From positions 1 to 27,786 of the IMG/VR virus record IMGVR_UViG_3300035698_007659: a DNA stretch of 27,786 nucleotides; one strand, given 5' to 3'. Under the pieces are notes generated by a model. It searched no databases. It saw only the letters and a program-made list of their open reading frames with translations, and was not told the DNA's origin. Positions 16,197 to 23,120 of the stretch are shown piece after piece. The first letter of the stretch is position 1. Each line of letters begins with the position of its first letter. Both the position numbers and the translations under genes were made by a program. This DNA is from a virus.

Positions 16197-16828
16197 AGGC
16201 CCGCCCCCAGTCGTTTAATCTTATCGAGACCCCTCTCAACAGTCTGTCTAACCGCCTCCCTAGACGTACCAGCCTCATTAGCTATCTCTTGGAGGGTCCA
16301 ATCTTCCATGTAGTGGAGCTTAACATACCTCTCTTGTTGTTCGGTCAGGGCAGAACCCTTCAAAATTCTCTGTAGCATTAGGATATCTTCTTGTTGTAGG
16401 ATATCATGGTCTGGGCCGGGGTGGTCAGATGGAATCAGCTCATGTAGACTGACATCCTTATCAAAGTTGCCTATTACTTTGTCTAAAGAACTCAACTTAG
16501 GACTACTTACTCGCCTTCCAACATACGCCTGAATAGCCCAAATAGCGCACTGATTGCGATAGGCCCTTTTACTTCTCACTTTACCAGTAGAACTCTTATA
16601 GTTTGGGTCCCATCTCCAATCCGCTAGCATAATAGCCGTCGCGACATTAGAAATAGCATCCTCACTATTAATCATTTCCTGTGAAAGGCCCGGCCTATAC
16701 CTATCCCCAAATGTCCTGATAGTCTTCTTAGCTATGACCAGGTAACTATCCATAGACTCATAGTCATTATTGTCTGCGACCTCGTACTCAATCTTTTGGT
16801 CGCCGATACCCACGATGTCAACTGTCAT
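16193..16828 (-). CDS. Phage RNA polymerase sigma factor
   Basis: A 211-residue sigma70-family protein. The C-terminal region 4 is clear: ALTEQQERYVKLHYMEDWTL followed by QEIANEAGTSREAVRQTVERGLDKIKRL (about 155-207), a helix-turn-helix that recognises a -35 element. Residues 30-110 have the helical, Arg/Trp-rich character of region 2. The size is like T4 gp55 and other late-transcription sigma factors, which redirect host RNA polymerase to late promoters. AGGCGAAG precedes the ATG. Its promoter set is unknown; the four promoters seen here look like host sigma70 sites. Confidence 0.85.
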   Translation of the reverse strand: MTVDIVGIGDQKIEYEVADNNDYESMDSYLVIAKKTIRTFGDRYRPGLSQEMINSEDAISNVATAIMLADWRWDPNYKSSTGKVRSKRAYRNQCAIWAIQAYVGRRVSSPKLSSLDKVIGNFDKDVSLHELIPSDHPGPDHDILQQEDILMLQRILKGSALTEQQERYVKLHYMEDWTLQEIANEAGTSREAVRQTVERGLDKIKRLGAGL

Positions 16829-17942
16829 AGCTTCGCCTAATTTCTGTAGAGGATACGCATGGGTCTAAATATTCGTCATTGTCGAGAAAAGAGACTATGG
16901 AGGGGAGGATTGCCAGCCTATCATACCTATACAATGTATCCTTTCTAGGGAACACAATTAGTTTATGCTTTTTAAGGAGCATGGTCCTAATCAAAGTGTC
17001 AACATTTCCATATTTAGGGTCTTCCAACCTATTAAAGGTGTCTGCTCCCATCATATACTTGACTCCCTCTGGATAAATTTCACACTTCTGTAGGAAGAGA
17101 GGGGAGTTTGAAACTAGTACTCCTGCCAGCGGAATAGTGTGGGAGATAGCCCTGATAGTCAGTAGTCTGGTCTGTATATCCTTATAGTCTAGTTGGGGCT
17201 TATCCGTATTGGTCATAGAAATTTCTAACCAAACTGGTCGGCCACTATGTTTAGCTGCAACCTTCATCATTTCTATATGGCCGACATGAAGAGGATTGAA
17301 AGACCCTGGGAAAATAGTGTCGCCAGGCTGTAGGCCCTTACCCTTATAAATAATATGAGTAAAATCCTTTTGCCCAGACATAACAGAGCCAATATTTCCG
17401 CAATGAAATTGACTAATCTTAATGCTGTCTATCACATCAGGATGCAATACAGAGGAGTCCCCAGTATACCAGTACTCCATCATATGTAGAATGAAGTCCC
17501 GACAAAAATCTTCCTCATTCTCCCTAGTGCTTGGAACTTCAAATTTGTATGACGCCCCATACGTTCTGTCCCAACGGTGCCACGAGACATGGACCTCATG
17601 CCTTCTGCCCTCCCTCTCTTCCCTGTCCGTCAACCCCAGCTTTGCTGTAGCCCCAATGCCATTAGCCTCTGAAGGGTCCACCCCCAACTCTACACACCTA
17701 TTATAGGCGGCGACCGCCATTTTATTAGCACTATCCGCACAAGCATAGTGTTCTGGATAACAGCCCAATAGCTTACGAGTAGACTCCTGCCCATAATTAA
17801 CGAGACCCTCCACTAAATAGCTGGAAGCGCCCCCATACCTCAGTAGTTCTCCGAAGGCAGCCGTACCTCCCCCGGTTATTACAACTACACTTTTCTTTTC
17901 TGCTCGACATATGTTGCCTGCAACATTCTTAGAATTCTCCAT
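16818..17942 (-). CDS. Fusion of CinA/PncC-like domain and NMN adenylyltransferase
   Basis: A 374-residue two-domain protein. Residues about 15-155 resemble the CinA C-terminal (PncC) fold: VVVITGGGTAAFGELLRYGG, then ASSYLVEGLVNYGQES, a conserved ANKMAVAAYNRC helix and IGATAKLG. PncC deamidates NMN. However, the catalytic Ser of the usual E-S-C-T-G-G loop is absent (here VITGG). Residues about 205-374 are a nucleotidyltransferase of the NadD/NMNAT type: IFPGSFNPLHVGH (210-222) and the C-terminal SSTEIRRS. This domain makes NAD or its deamido form. It overlaps the sigma gene by 11 bp. A role in keeping NAD levels up during infection is inferred. Confidence 0.8.
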   Translation of the reverse strand: MENSKNVAGNICRAEKKSVVVITGGGTAAFGELLRYGGASSYLVEGLVNYGQESTRKLLGCYPEHYACADSANKMAVAAYNRCVELGVDPSEANGIGATAKLGLTDREEREGRRHEVHVSWHRWDRTYGASYKFEVPSTRENEEDFCRDFILHMMEYWYTGDSSVLHPDVIDSIKISQFHCGNIGSVMSGQKDFTHIIYKGKGLQPGDTIFPGSFNPLHVGHIEMMKVAAKHSGRPVWLEISMTNTDKPQLDYKDIQTRLLTIRAISHTIPLAGVLVSNSPLFLQKCEIYPEGVKYMMGADTFNRLEDPKYGNVDTLIRTMLLKKHKLIVFPRKDTLYRYDRLAILPSIVSFLDNDEYLDPCVSSTEIRRSYDS

Positions 17943-19027
17943 TATAAAAGTTCCGCCAACTTCCTTGCTGAATTAGTCCAACTAAATTCCTTAGCCGTAT
18001 CTACCCCAGCCTGATTAAACTTCCAATTCTCATAGACATTACGCATAGAGTCGGCCAAATCCTGTAATTGTTTGGGTCCTATATGAGCCCAAGACCCCTG
18101 ACCAAAAAACCACTTGCCGTCTACTGCGGGCTCTAATTCATCAACTTCAATCAATTCACAGTTGTCCTTAGTACAATACTCTGTTTGGGCCCCATAGTCC
18201 AGAGCAATAACGGGCTTGCCAACCGCCATCATTTCGAGAAGCTCCAAGTTCCAGCCCTCGGCTCTTGCGGGGAAGATACCTGCGTCGGCCCCTCTCATCA
18301 CATTGGCGATATCTAAGTGGGTAGGCTGACGACCCAAGAATTTAATGGAGTGGCCCATATCAGTATCTGTATAGAAGGATAGCCAGTCTCGTCTCTCGTC
18401 TGCCGATGCCCATAGCGACGCAAGCACATGTAGTTCTACATTATCATCAGGGCGAAAGGCCATATTATAGGCTTCGGCCAGGATATCGTGTCCCTTTCTA
18501 ACTTCCCACTTTCCTATGTTCAGAAAGACAAAGGGTTTCTTTGAATCTCGTTCTCGTAGCCCCTCTGAAAAGATAGAGGTATCTACCCCTAATGGCACAA
18601 CATTAGCCTTTCTACCCAACTCCTTCTCTATGATGGAGGCTGCCCACTTGGAGCAAACCACTAGCTCATCAGGGAACTTCAAGTGATGCTTCTCTATATC
18701 GCTAAAAGTATCAAGCTCGAAGATAGGCCATCCAATTTTTTGGCCGCCGCCAATCCAAGTATCCATACTGAATTGGTGCCACATACGAACACAGGGGGCC
18801 TCAGTAGGAAATAGAGGCATCTTATTACACAGGCCAATCAAGGTCTGACGTTCAGTTTGAGTATTGAAATAGGCATTACCCATAACATGGGAGTTAGCAA
18901 TATCATGGAAGTAGAGGTCTTGCCCAATACTGTGAAGTCCAAGGGCTACACCCATACTAGCAATACCATAGCCTGTGCCTTGTAGGGCACCCATAAAGAT
19001 TAGCTGTTTGCTGATGATAGTACCCAC
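17942..19027 (-). CDS. GT4-type glycosyltransferase
   Basis: A 361-residue GT-B fold glycosyltransferase. The N-terminal strand KQLIFMGALQGTGYGIASMG gives the first Rossmann strand and a Gly-rich loop. VVPLGVDTSIF, FLNIGKWEVRKGHDIL and AEGWNLELLEMMAVGKPVIA follow; the last carries the E-x7-E motif of family GT4. The substrate is unknown; phages use such enzymes to decorate DNA bases, virions or host surface glycans. GTG at 19027 keeps the first strand intact, while ATG at 18994 would remove it, so GTG is chosen despite a 28 bp overlap. The stop and the next start share TAATG. Confidence 0.85.
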   Translation of the reverse strand: MGTIISKQLIFMGALQGTGYGIASMGVALGLHSIGQDLYFHDIANSHVMGNAYFNTQTERQTLIGLCNKMPLFPTEAPCVRMWHQFSMDTWIGGGQKIGWPIFELDTFSDIEKHHLKFPDELVVCSKWAASIIEKELGRKANVVPLGVDTSIFSEGLRERDSKKPFVFLNIGKWEVRKGHDILAEAYNMAFRPDDNVELHVLASLWASADERRDWLSFYTDTDMGHSIKFLGRQPTHLDIANVMRGADAGIFPARAEGWNLELLEMMAVGKPVIALDYGAQTEYCTKDNCELIEVDELEPAVDGKWFFGQGSWAHIGPKQLQDLADSMRNVYENWKFNQAGVDTAKEFSWTNSARKLAELL

Positions 19028-19389
19028 CCTTGCTCATTGAGAGCATCTGTATCTATATCTTTTTCTACACGGGTCCCACTGATTAATCTAATAATACGGG
19101 CTACAGACCTTCCATCAACATCGGTTGTGAGGTATTCAAAATTCCAAAGTTCGCCTACAGGAGAAATGAGAGTAGTATAACGCGGTACTAGATGAGACCC
19201 TTGACGCAAAACGCCAGACCTAATAGACCAGCCAGAAGTAGTAGCAGTAGCCTCATCTTCATCTTCATCTTCAGCAAAATTACTCCACTGTTTACACAGT
19301 TCTACATACTGCACTCTCGCAATAAAGTCATTCTCCAACAAATCTTTTAGGCGAGCAAACTGCCTATCTATCATTTCATGTATTTCCAT
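19000..19389 (-). CDS. Unknown 129-residue protein
   Basis: No recognised family. An N-terminal helix (about 1-40, EIHEMIDRQFARLKDLL) is followed by an acidic run (EDEDEDEA), then a C-terminal beta-rich domain with Trp and Arg. AGGGAAG lies four bases before the ATG at 19389. No signal or membrane segment is present. It may be co-transcribed with the glycosyltransferase that overlaps its end. Confidence 0.6.
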   Translation of the reverse strand: MEIHEMIDRQFARLKDLLENDFIARVQYVELCKQWSNFAEDEDEDEATATTSGWSIRSGVLRQGSHLVPRYTTLISPVGELWNFEYLTTDVDGRSVARIIRLISGTRVEKDIDTDALNEQGWVLSSANS

Positions 19390-19441
19390 CAAACTTCCCT
19401 TTCTTTATTTTGTTGCTTCAGTAGAATTCTTATGTCGTGTT

Positions 19442-19633
19442 TTAAGGCCCTAACATCAGACCCGAATTTGAGTCGTCAATCGAGAGCGAACTATAGTCAA
19501 ATGGCTCCTTACCATTGAGGAGATAGTTAAGAGCCTCTTTTAAGGCCATAGACTGAACGTCCACAGGAAACCAAACCTTGACTCCCTTCTGCCAACTGAC
19601 ATCTCCCTTAATATGGAATATTTTACCCGCCAT
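19442..19633 (-). CDS. Small unknown protein (63 residues)
   Basis: A short soluble protein starting MAGKIFHIKGDVSWQKGVKV, with strands alternating with charged residues and an ending rich in Asp, Ser and Leu. AGGGG is 6 bases before the ATG, and the stop of a possible 21-codon gene lies two bases upstream, so it sits in a chain of tiny genes (19635-19878) after the RNA ligase. No family recognised. Confidence 0.55.
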   Translation of the reverse strand: MAGKIFHIKGDVSWQKGVKVWFPVDVQSMALKEALNYLLNGKEPFDYSSLSIDDSNSGLMLGP

Positions 19634-19634
19634 C

Positions 19635-19700
19635 TTAACCCCTATTCTCTCTAATTAGTCCCTGACCTTCAAGAAAGGCTATGGCCTGCTTCAAGTGCAT
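19635..19700 (-). CDS. Possible 21-codon gene
   Basis: ATG at 19700 opens MHLKQAIAFLEGQGLIRENR, which reads like a helix-turn-helix end. The same frame stays open upstream to a TGA in the 49-residue membrane gene without another ATG, and that upstream part (YDYDEFVSFET) also looks protein-like. It could therefore be the remnant of a larger gene. Low confidence. Confidence 0.25.
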   Translation of the reverse strand: MHLKQAIAFLEGQGLIRENRG

Positions 19701-19728
19701 GGTCTCAAAACTTACAAACTCATCATAA

Positions 19729-19878
19729 TCATATGTATGTCACCACAAACACAATAAAAGACACGCACACTACCAAGAGCTCTGTTATGTCCGTATAGTT
19801 ACCCCAACCGCTAACCCATTGAATAGTGGTATCAAGCAACCATAGAGACAGCAGAAGCCCCAATAAATAAATACTCAT
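19729..19878 (-). CDS. Small membrane protein (49 residues)
   Basis: Starts MSIYLLGLLLSLWLL and ends in ELLVVCVSFIVFVVTYI, giving two hydrophobic segments that fit two membrane helices joined by a short polar turn (TTIQWVSGWGNYTDIT). AGGGG is 8 bases before the ATG. It follows the RNA ligase stop by 11 bp. Phages often place such small membrane proteins in lysis or superinfection-exclusion roles, but nothing here identifies one. Confidence 0.5.
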   Translation of the reverse strand: MSIYLLGLLLSLWLLDTTIQWVSGWGNYTDITELLVVCVSFIVFVVTYI

Positions 19879-19889
19879 AGTCAGTACCC

Positions 19890-21020
19890 CTAATGTCCAT
19901 CAGTGGGATTCTTCCTACTAAGGTAGTCCGCACTAATTGACTTGAAGATAACTCGGCCAATCTTGGGGTCGGTTCTCTCAACCAGTGGAGTAATGACGAC
20001 GCCCTCCCTTCCTTTGAAACCTACCTTAACTCCCTCAAAGGTCGTCTTACCATTTGTAAGCTCCTCTATTTTAGAGGGGTCATAGGGACCTGTCCAGAGA
20101 ATAGGCACCATGGGAATACCGAATTGCACAAGATACCTTTTCTTTTCTGCATGACTCAGGTATTCTTCATTGACTGCAATATCAAAGGCGGCGAACCGTT
20201 TTTCTCCATTGGTCAGTCCATAGTTCATGTCTTGAACACCAGACCCAAAGATTTCTCCGAAGACAACTACGTTGGCCCCCTTATAATCCTTGCTAACCTT
20301 CTGGAGCATTAGGGGGATTTCTGGGTGCCATTTCAGGGGCTCAGCATAGAGACCTTCCATGGCACTTTTCTTCCTGGTATTATGGCTACCAACAACGACA
20401 AAGTGTTCGTCGTTTCCCTTAGCGGGGTCTACTACCCAGCCAGCACGAAAATTCGTGCCGTGGCACTTTTCAGTCACCACAACTCTCTCGCGAGTAGCTA
20501 GGACTTCTGGATAGTTCTTCCAGTTCTCAATGCTTGTATACTTATGGAAGGTAACCAGGTCTCTCTCTACGTCACCCTGAGTAGACTTAATGGGCGGCTC
20601 CCACTTAGTAATACCAAGCTCCAGTGCAATGTCGTCTACGAGGTCCCATCCAGTGAAGTTGGGAACGTCAGCCAAGCCAGCGACGATGGTTGCGTCGGTC
20701 GGAGTCATAATGGTTCCGTATGAGGGCTCCCCACGCAGACGAGCGGCCTTTACTCTACGGGCAGTAGGGCGTTCGTCCTCTGGCAGGCCGTCGTAGCCCT
20801 TGGGCAGCTCCGCTAGATAGTTGCCGATGCCCAGGTGTTCGTAGATGTGCTGGGGAAGGATGGCGTCAGGGGGAATATAGATTACATTGTCCCCTACCTT
20901 AAAGATATCCTTCTTGATAACGATTTGCCACCCCTTAATCTTCGCCAGAGCTAATCGGTCGGCCCCTGGGTGTTCCTTAACCTCTAGGATGGGAGTATAA
21001 TCAACAATGAGTTTTGACAT
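19890..21020 (-). CDS. Rnl5-type (DRB0094-like) RNA ligase
   Basis: A 376-residue ATP-dependent ligase of the nucleotidyltransferase superfamily with the layout of Deinococcus Rnl5: an OB-like N-terminal module (1-55; HPGADRLALAKIKGWQIVI) before the adenylyltransferase domain. Seen: motif I EKCHGTNFR with the nucleophile K185 and G188, motif IIIa VVFGEIFGSGVQ, motif IV REGVVITP, motif V VIFKSIS. Rnl5 enzymes seal 3'-OH/5'-phosphate nicks in RNA. Kinase, phosphoesterase, Ro60-like and tRNA genes lie upstream in the same direction, so tRNA or RNA repair is the likely job. AGGA lies 8 bases before the ATG. tRNA ligases of the T4 Rnl1 type differ in motif I context. Confidence 0.88.
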   Translation of the reverse strand: MSKLIVDYTPILEVKEHPGADRLALAKIKGWQIVIKKDIFKVGDNVIYIPPDAILPQHIYEHLGIGNYLAELPKGYDGLPEDERPTARRVKAARLRGEPSYGTIMTPTDATIVAGLADVPNFTGWDLVDDIALELGITKWEPPIKSTQGDVERDLVTFHKYTSIENWKNYPEVLATRERVVVTEKCHGTNFRAGWVVDPAKGNDEHFVVVGSHNTRKKSAMEGLYAEPLKWHPEIPLMLQKVSKDYKGANVVVFGEIFGSGVQDMNYGLTNGEKRFAAFDIAVNEEYLSHAEKKRYLVQFGIPMVPILWTGPYDPSKIEELTNGKTTFEGVKVGFKGREGVVITPLVERTDPKIGRVIFKSISADYLSRKNPTDGH

Positions 21021-21039
21021 TTGAATGTTCCTTTATTTA

Positions 21040-21552
21040 TTAACGCCCTGTAGAACCAAATCCGCCATCACCACGCTCAGTCTCATCCAGTTCGTCAACG
21101 AACGTGCAGGTCGCCTCATAGTTCTTCTGAATAATGAACTGGATAATGCGGTCGCCCTCAAAAACCCTCTTGACTTTTCCACTAAGGTTAATGAGTGAGA
21201 CTAACCATTCGCCTCGGTAGTCGGAATCAATAACTCCAGCCAGACGATGTACATTATCTACTGCCCCCATACCTGAACGGTCCCATAGGCAGGCCCCATA
21301 ACCATCCGGCACGGCAATGGCTAGTCCGGTGCGAAATACGTGAGACTTACCTGGCATCAAAGCAAACATGTATTTGTATTCAGTACAGTTAGGGCCACAC
21401 CCATTTACTGGAAGCTCCCTAAAAGAGGAGTCCCTGACTACATGAAGGTCCCATCCTATGCTGCCTGCTGCCCTAGTAGGAAGTTTAGCTTCCTCATGTA
21501 ACTTCTTACATTCAACTCTAATCATATCCCATTCCCACATATCATCAGACAT
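21040..21552 (-). CDS. dut: dUTPase
   Basis: A 170-residue trimeric-type dUTP pyrophosphatase, which removes dUTP and supplies dUMP for thymidylate synthase. All five motifs are seen: AAGSIGWDLH (I), DRSGMG (II), GVIDSDYRGEW (III), EGDRIIQFII (IV) and RGDGGFGSTGR (V). The loop between motifs I and II carries two Cys (NGCGPNC). The ATG lies after the tRNA-array terminator. AGGGG five bases before it is partly in a short hairpin (CCTGTAAGCAGG), which could limit translation. No promoter was seen between terminator and start, so expression may depend on read-through. Confidence 0.93.
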   Translation of the reverse strand: MSDDMWEWDMIRVECKKLHEEAKLPTRAAGSIGWDLHVVRDSSFRELPVNGCGPNCTEYKYMFALMPGKSHVFRTGLAIAVPDGYGACLWDRSGMGAVDNVHRLAGVIDSDYRGEWLVSLINLSGKVKRVFEGDRIIQFIIQKNYEATCTFVDELDETERGDGGFGSTGR

Positions 21553-21572
21553 AAAAACCCCTGCTTACAGGC

Positions 21573-21606
21573 ATAAAAAAAGCCTACACGTTTTCACATG
21601 TAGGCT
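21573..21606 (-). terminator. Intrinsic terminator of the tRNA array
   Basis: Minus strand AGCCTACA (21606-21599) pairs with TGTAGGCT (21588-21581) across a 10-nt loop and is followed by a run of Ts. It lies seven bases after the 3' end of tRNA-Ser(GGA). Confidence 0.92.
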
Positions 21607-21612
21607 GTTCAG

Positions 21613-21695
21613 CGGAAGACATGGGATTTGCACCCACAACCCGTCTTAGGGGCGACCGCTTTCCAGGCGGCTTGCTAACTACTCGCTTATCTTCC
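21613..21695 (-). tRNA. tRNA-Ser (anticodon GGA)
   Basis: Acceptor GGAAGAT/GTCTTCC with discriminator G, anticodon stem GCCGC/GCGGT with loop CTGGAAA (anticodon GGA, reads UCC/UCU), a long class II variable arm and T arm GTGGG/CCCAT. No CCA is encoded. The last tRNA before the terminator. Confidence 0.9.
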
Positions 21696-21821
21696 AAGCA
21701 TATCTAAAAATAAATAGGTATAAACACATATAGCTAAAGGTACTGGACAAGAATACAGGGCAAATAGTACCCACAATCCGTCCTTATCTATCTTAGCCAG
21801 GGCGAAGTTCATGATGTTCAT
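21687..21821 (-). CDS. Small membrane-type protein (44 residues) ending inside tRNA-Ser
   Basis: ATG at 21821 directly follows the TGA of the 41-residue gene upstream. It reads MNIMNFALAKIDKDGLWVLF and then a hydrophobic run (ALYSCPVPLAICVYTYLFL) fitting one membrane helix. Its TAA lies nine bases inside the tRNA-Ser gene. A coding role is plausible but unproven because the tRNA must be cut out of the same transcript. Confidence 0.4.
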   Translation of the reverse strand: MNIMNFALAKIDKDGLWVLFALYSCPVPLAICVYTYLFLDMLGR

Positions 21822-21947
21822 TCAATGAAACAATCCCTTGCAGGTAAAACCTTGCCTACGAGCATCGTCTCGTTTGGCGTCTAAAGATTCACCCTTTACT
21901 AATATCTGCTTACCACATCCAATACAAAATAGATATTCTTTACTCAT
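21822..21947 (-). CDS. Tiny zinc-binding-like protein (41 residues)
   Basis: Reads MSKEYLFCIGCGKQILVKGE, with C-x2-C at 8-11 and a further Cys at 36 (FTCKGL), then basic residues, as in small zinc-ribbon proteins of phages. It starts four bases after the 3' end of tRNA-Thr(GGT), and no obvious Shine-Dalgarno is present. Real gene status is likely but not certain. Confidence 0.5.
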   Translation of the reverse strand: MSKEYLFCIGCGKQILVKGESLDAKRDDARRQGFTCKGLFH

Positions 21948-21950
21948 AAG

Positions 21951-22023
21951 AGCCTTCGCTGAGAATCGAACTCAGACCTTTTCTATACCAAAGAAAAATG
22001 CACACCAGTATCACCACAAAGGC
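21951..22023 (-). tRNA. tRNA-Thr (anticodon GGT)
   Basis: Acceptor GCCTTTG/CGAAGGC (one G-U) with discriminator T, D arm GTG/CAT, anticodon stem TTTCT/AGAAA with loop TTGGTAT (anticodon GGT) and T arm CTGAG TTCGATT CTCAG. Five bases separate it from tRNA-Gln(TTG). Confidence 0.88.
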
Positions 22024-22028
22024 GTAAG

Positions 22029-22096
22029 CTGCGACCTTGAGAATCGGACTCAATTTGGGAGTTTCAAAGACTCCTACCTAGACCACTAGTGTCGCA
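22029..22096 (-). tRNA. tRNA-Gln (anticodon TTG), short D arm
   Basis: Acceptor TGCGACA/GGTCGCA (six pairs plus one A-G mismatch), discriminator G, anticodon stem GGAGT/ACTCC with loop CTTTGAA (anticodon TTG), T arm TTGAG/CTCAA with loop TCCGATT. Only 15 nt separate the acceptor and anticodon stems (CTAGTGGTCTAGGTA), fewer than usual. Confidence 0.8.
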
Positions 22097-22293
22097 ATAT
22101 GTGGTTGCCAAAGCCACCTGTTTTGTCCCACCACCAACCCGCAGTACGAAACCGTCTCCATACCACTAAAATTGCCCGTGTCCCGTACTGGCATACGGTC
22201 GTGGAGGTCTGTATCAGGGCTTTCGCCCTCTGGACCTCAGCTCTCCTACCAGGGAGAGCGGGGCGATAGTCGGCTACCGAAGTAACCAACAAG
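22097..22293 (-). ncRNA. Structured RNA with cloverleaf-like fold; candidate Y-like RNA
   Basis: The 197 bp between tRNA-Ile and tRNA-Gln contain no credible gene but many helices on the minus strand. There is a UUCG-capped hairpin (22287-22272). A hairpin GCTCTCC/GGAGAGC (22259-22240) has a CTGGTA loop resembling a tRNA D loop. A long hairpin GAGGTC/GACCTC (22238-22204) is capped by AGGGC-GAAA-GCCCT, and a fourth is CCGTA/TACGG (22198-22183). GCCC/GGGC (22264-22261 with 22177-22174) and ACTA/TAGT (22270-22267 with 22168-22165) can close the last three into a four-way junction. Bacterial Y RNAs that bind Ro60 contain tRNA-like modules, and a Ro60-like gene lies upstream. No family match could be tested. 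Confidence 0.45.
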
Positions 22294-22367
22294 TAGGAAG
22301 CCTGAAAATCGAATTCAGCACGTTCATGATATAAGCATGATTCCCTCAACCAGGGGGACCGCTTCCC
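22294..22367 (-). tRNA. tRNA-Ile (anticodon TAT)
   Basis: Acceptor GGGAAGC/GCTTCCT with discriminator A, D arm TCCC/GGGA, anticodon stem TCATG/CATGA with loop CTTATAT (anticodon TAT, reads AUA), T arm CTGAA TTCGATT TTCAG. A full canonical cloverleaf. Confidence 0.93.
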
Positions 22368-22408
22368 ATAATGCCTAAAGGAATGACCTCTAGGACTTTT
22401 GTTTCATC

Positions 22409-23032
22409 TTATTTACTAATGTTGTGTGTTTCTAACAACCCAATATCTTCCAAGCTCATTCTAGGTCCCGTAGGAGGCATTGCCTTTGGGTCGCCAGCAG
22501 GCAGTAGAACCCTCCTCAATACTTCTTCTGGGAACTCTTCAGTCAGTAGGAAGTTGCCCTTAGGCTCCTCACCACTATGACAATTTAAACATTTGTTCCT
22601 GCTAAACACATCCATTGGAGAGTCTGCAACTACATCCGCCCCGCCCACATTAATCAGCGTTCCCCTGGTTAGTTCGCCGCCAAAAAATCCGGTAACAGCG
22701 ACCAAGATAGCGGGGAGTGTAGCAGAAAGAAATCTGTATAGGGGGTTTTGCCATTTGTAATAGGCGACAACCGCGAGCAAATTAGTACAACAAGTTAGGA
22801 TACCGAGGGCTTGATGAACACTTAGTATCCAGGAGGCTGCATAGGCTCCGCTGGCCAGTAGTCCAAAGGTTACAGCTATAGGAGAGACAAGGGCTGAGGC
22901 TATAAGGCAGGTGAATGTAACCTGTGAGGAAATATGCTGCCTGTCTAGATATCGAAGCGTCTCAACTACGGCTGCAACTATAAGGAGGGCGACTGGGAAG
23001 TGAACGAGGGCTGCATGAACAAGGCCAAACAT
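22409..23032 (-). CDS. Membrane protein with DUF2231-like helices and C-terminal c-type heme segment
   Basis: A 207-residue protein. Residues 1-118 form four hydrophobic segments, the first with HAALVHFPVALLIV, a pattern like the DUF2231/predicted membrane domain that carries a conserved His in HFP. Residues 140-207 are a heme-binding tail: C148-L-N-C151-H152, then EPKGNFLL, LLPAGDPKAMPPTGPRMS and EDIGLLE. That order matches the planctomycete cytochrome C (PSCyt) type, in which MPP supplies a ligand Met (M185). It would put a covalent heme on the outer side of the inner membrane, so it depends on host heme-attachment machinery. The ATG is three bases after tRNA-Gln(CTG), whose 3' acceptor AGGATTA serves as Shine-Dalgarno. 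A host-derived metabolic gene seems likely. Confidence 0.8.
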   Translation of the reverse strand: MFGLVHAALVHFPVALLIVAAVVETLRYLDRQHISSQVTFTCLIASALVSPIAVTFGLLASGAYAASWILSVHQALGILTCCTNLLAVVAYYKWQNPLYRFLSATLPAILVAVTGFFGGELTRGTLINVGGADVVADSPMDVFSRNKCLNCHSGEEPKGNFLLTEEFPEEVLRRVLLPAGDPKAMPPTGPRMSLEDIGLLETHNISK

Positions 23033-23035
23033 AAG

Positions 23036-23106
23036 ATAATCCTAAAAGATTCGAACTTTTACTTACTGCGTCAGAGGCAAGCGTGCTACCATTACACTAA
23101 GGATTA
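23036..23106 (-). tRNA. tRNA-Gln (anticodon CTG)
   Basis: Acceptor TAATCCT/AGGATTA, D arm GTG/CAC with TAATGGTAG loop, anticodon stem CTTGC/GCAGT with loop CTCTGAC (anticodon CTG), T arm AAAAG TTCGAAT CTTTT. The discriminator is T, unusual for Gln. The downstream membrane gene starts three bases after it. Confidence 0.82.
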
Positions 23107-23120
23107 AGATAAAATGCTAG

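Noticed and set aside
22097-22293. Group I intron or hammerhead ribozyme in the structured RNA
   Set aside because: Neither the group I core nor the CUGANGA...GAAA hammerhead core is present.
22086-22349. 87-codon minus-strand open frame across tRNA-Ile and tRNA-Gln
   Set aside because: It runs through two tRNAs and the structured RNA, has a Trp/Arg-rich composition typical of non-coding sequence, and lacks a Shine-Dalgarno.
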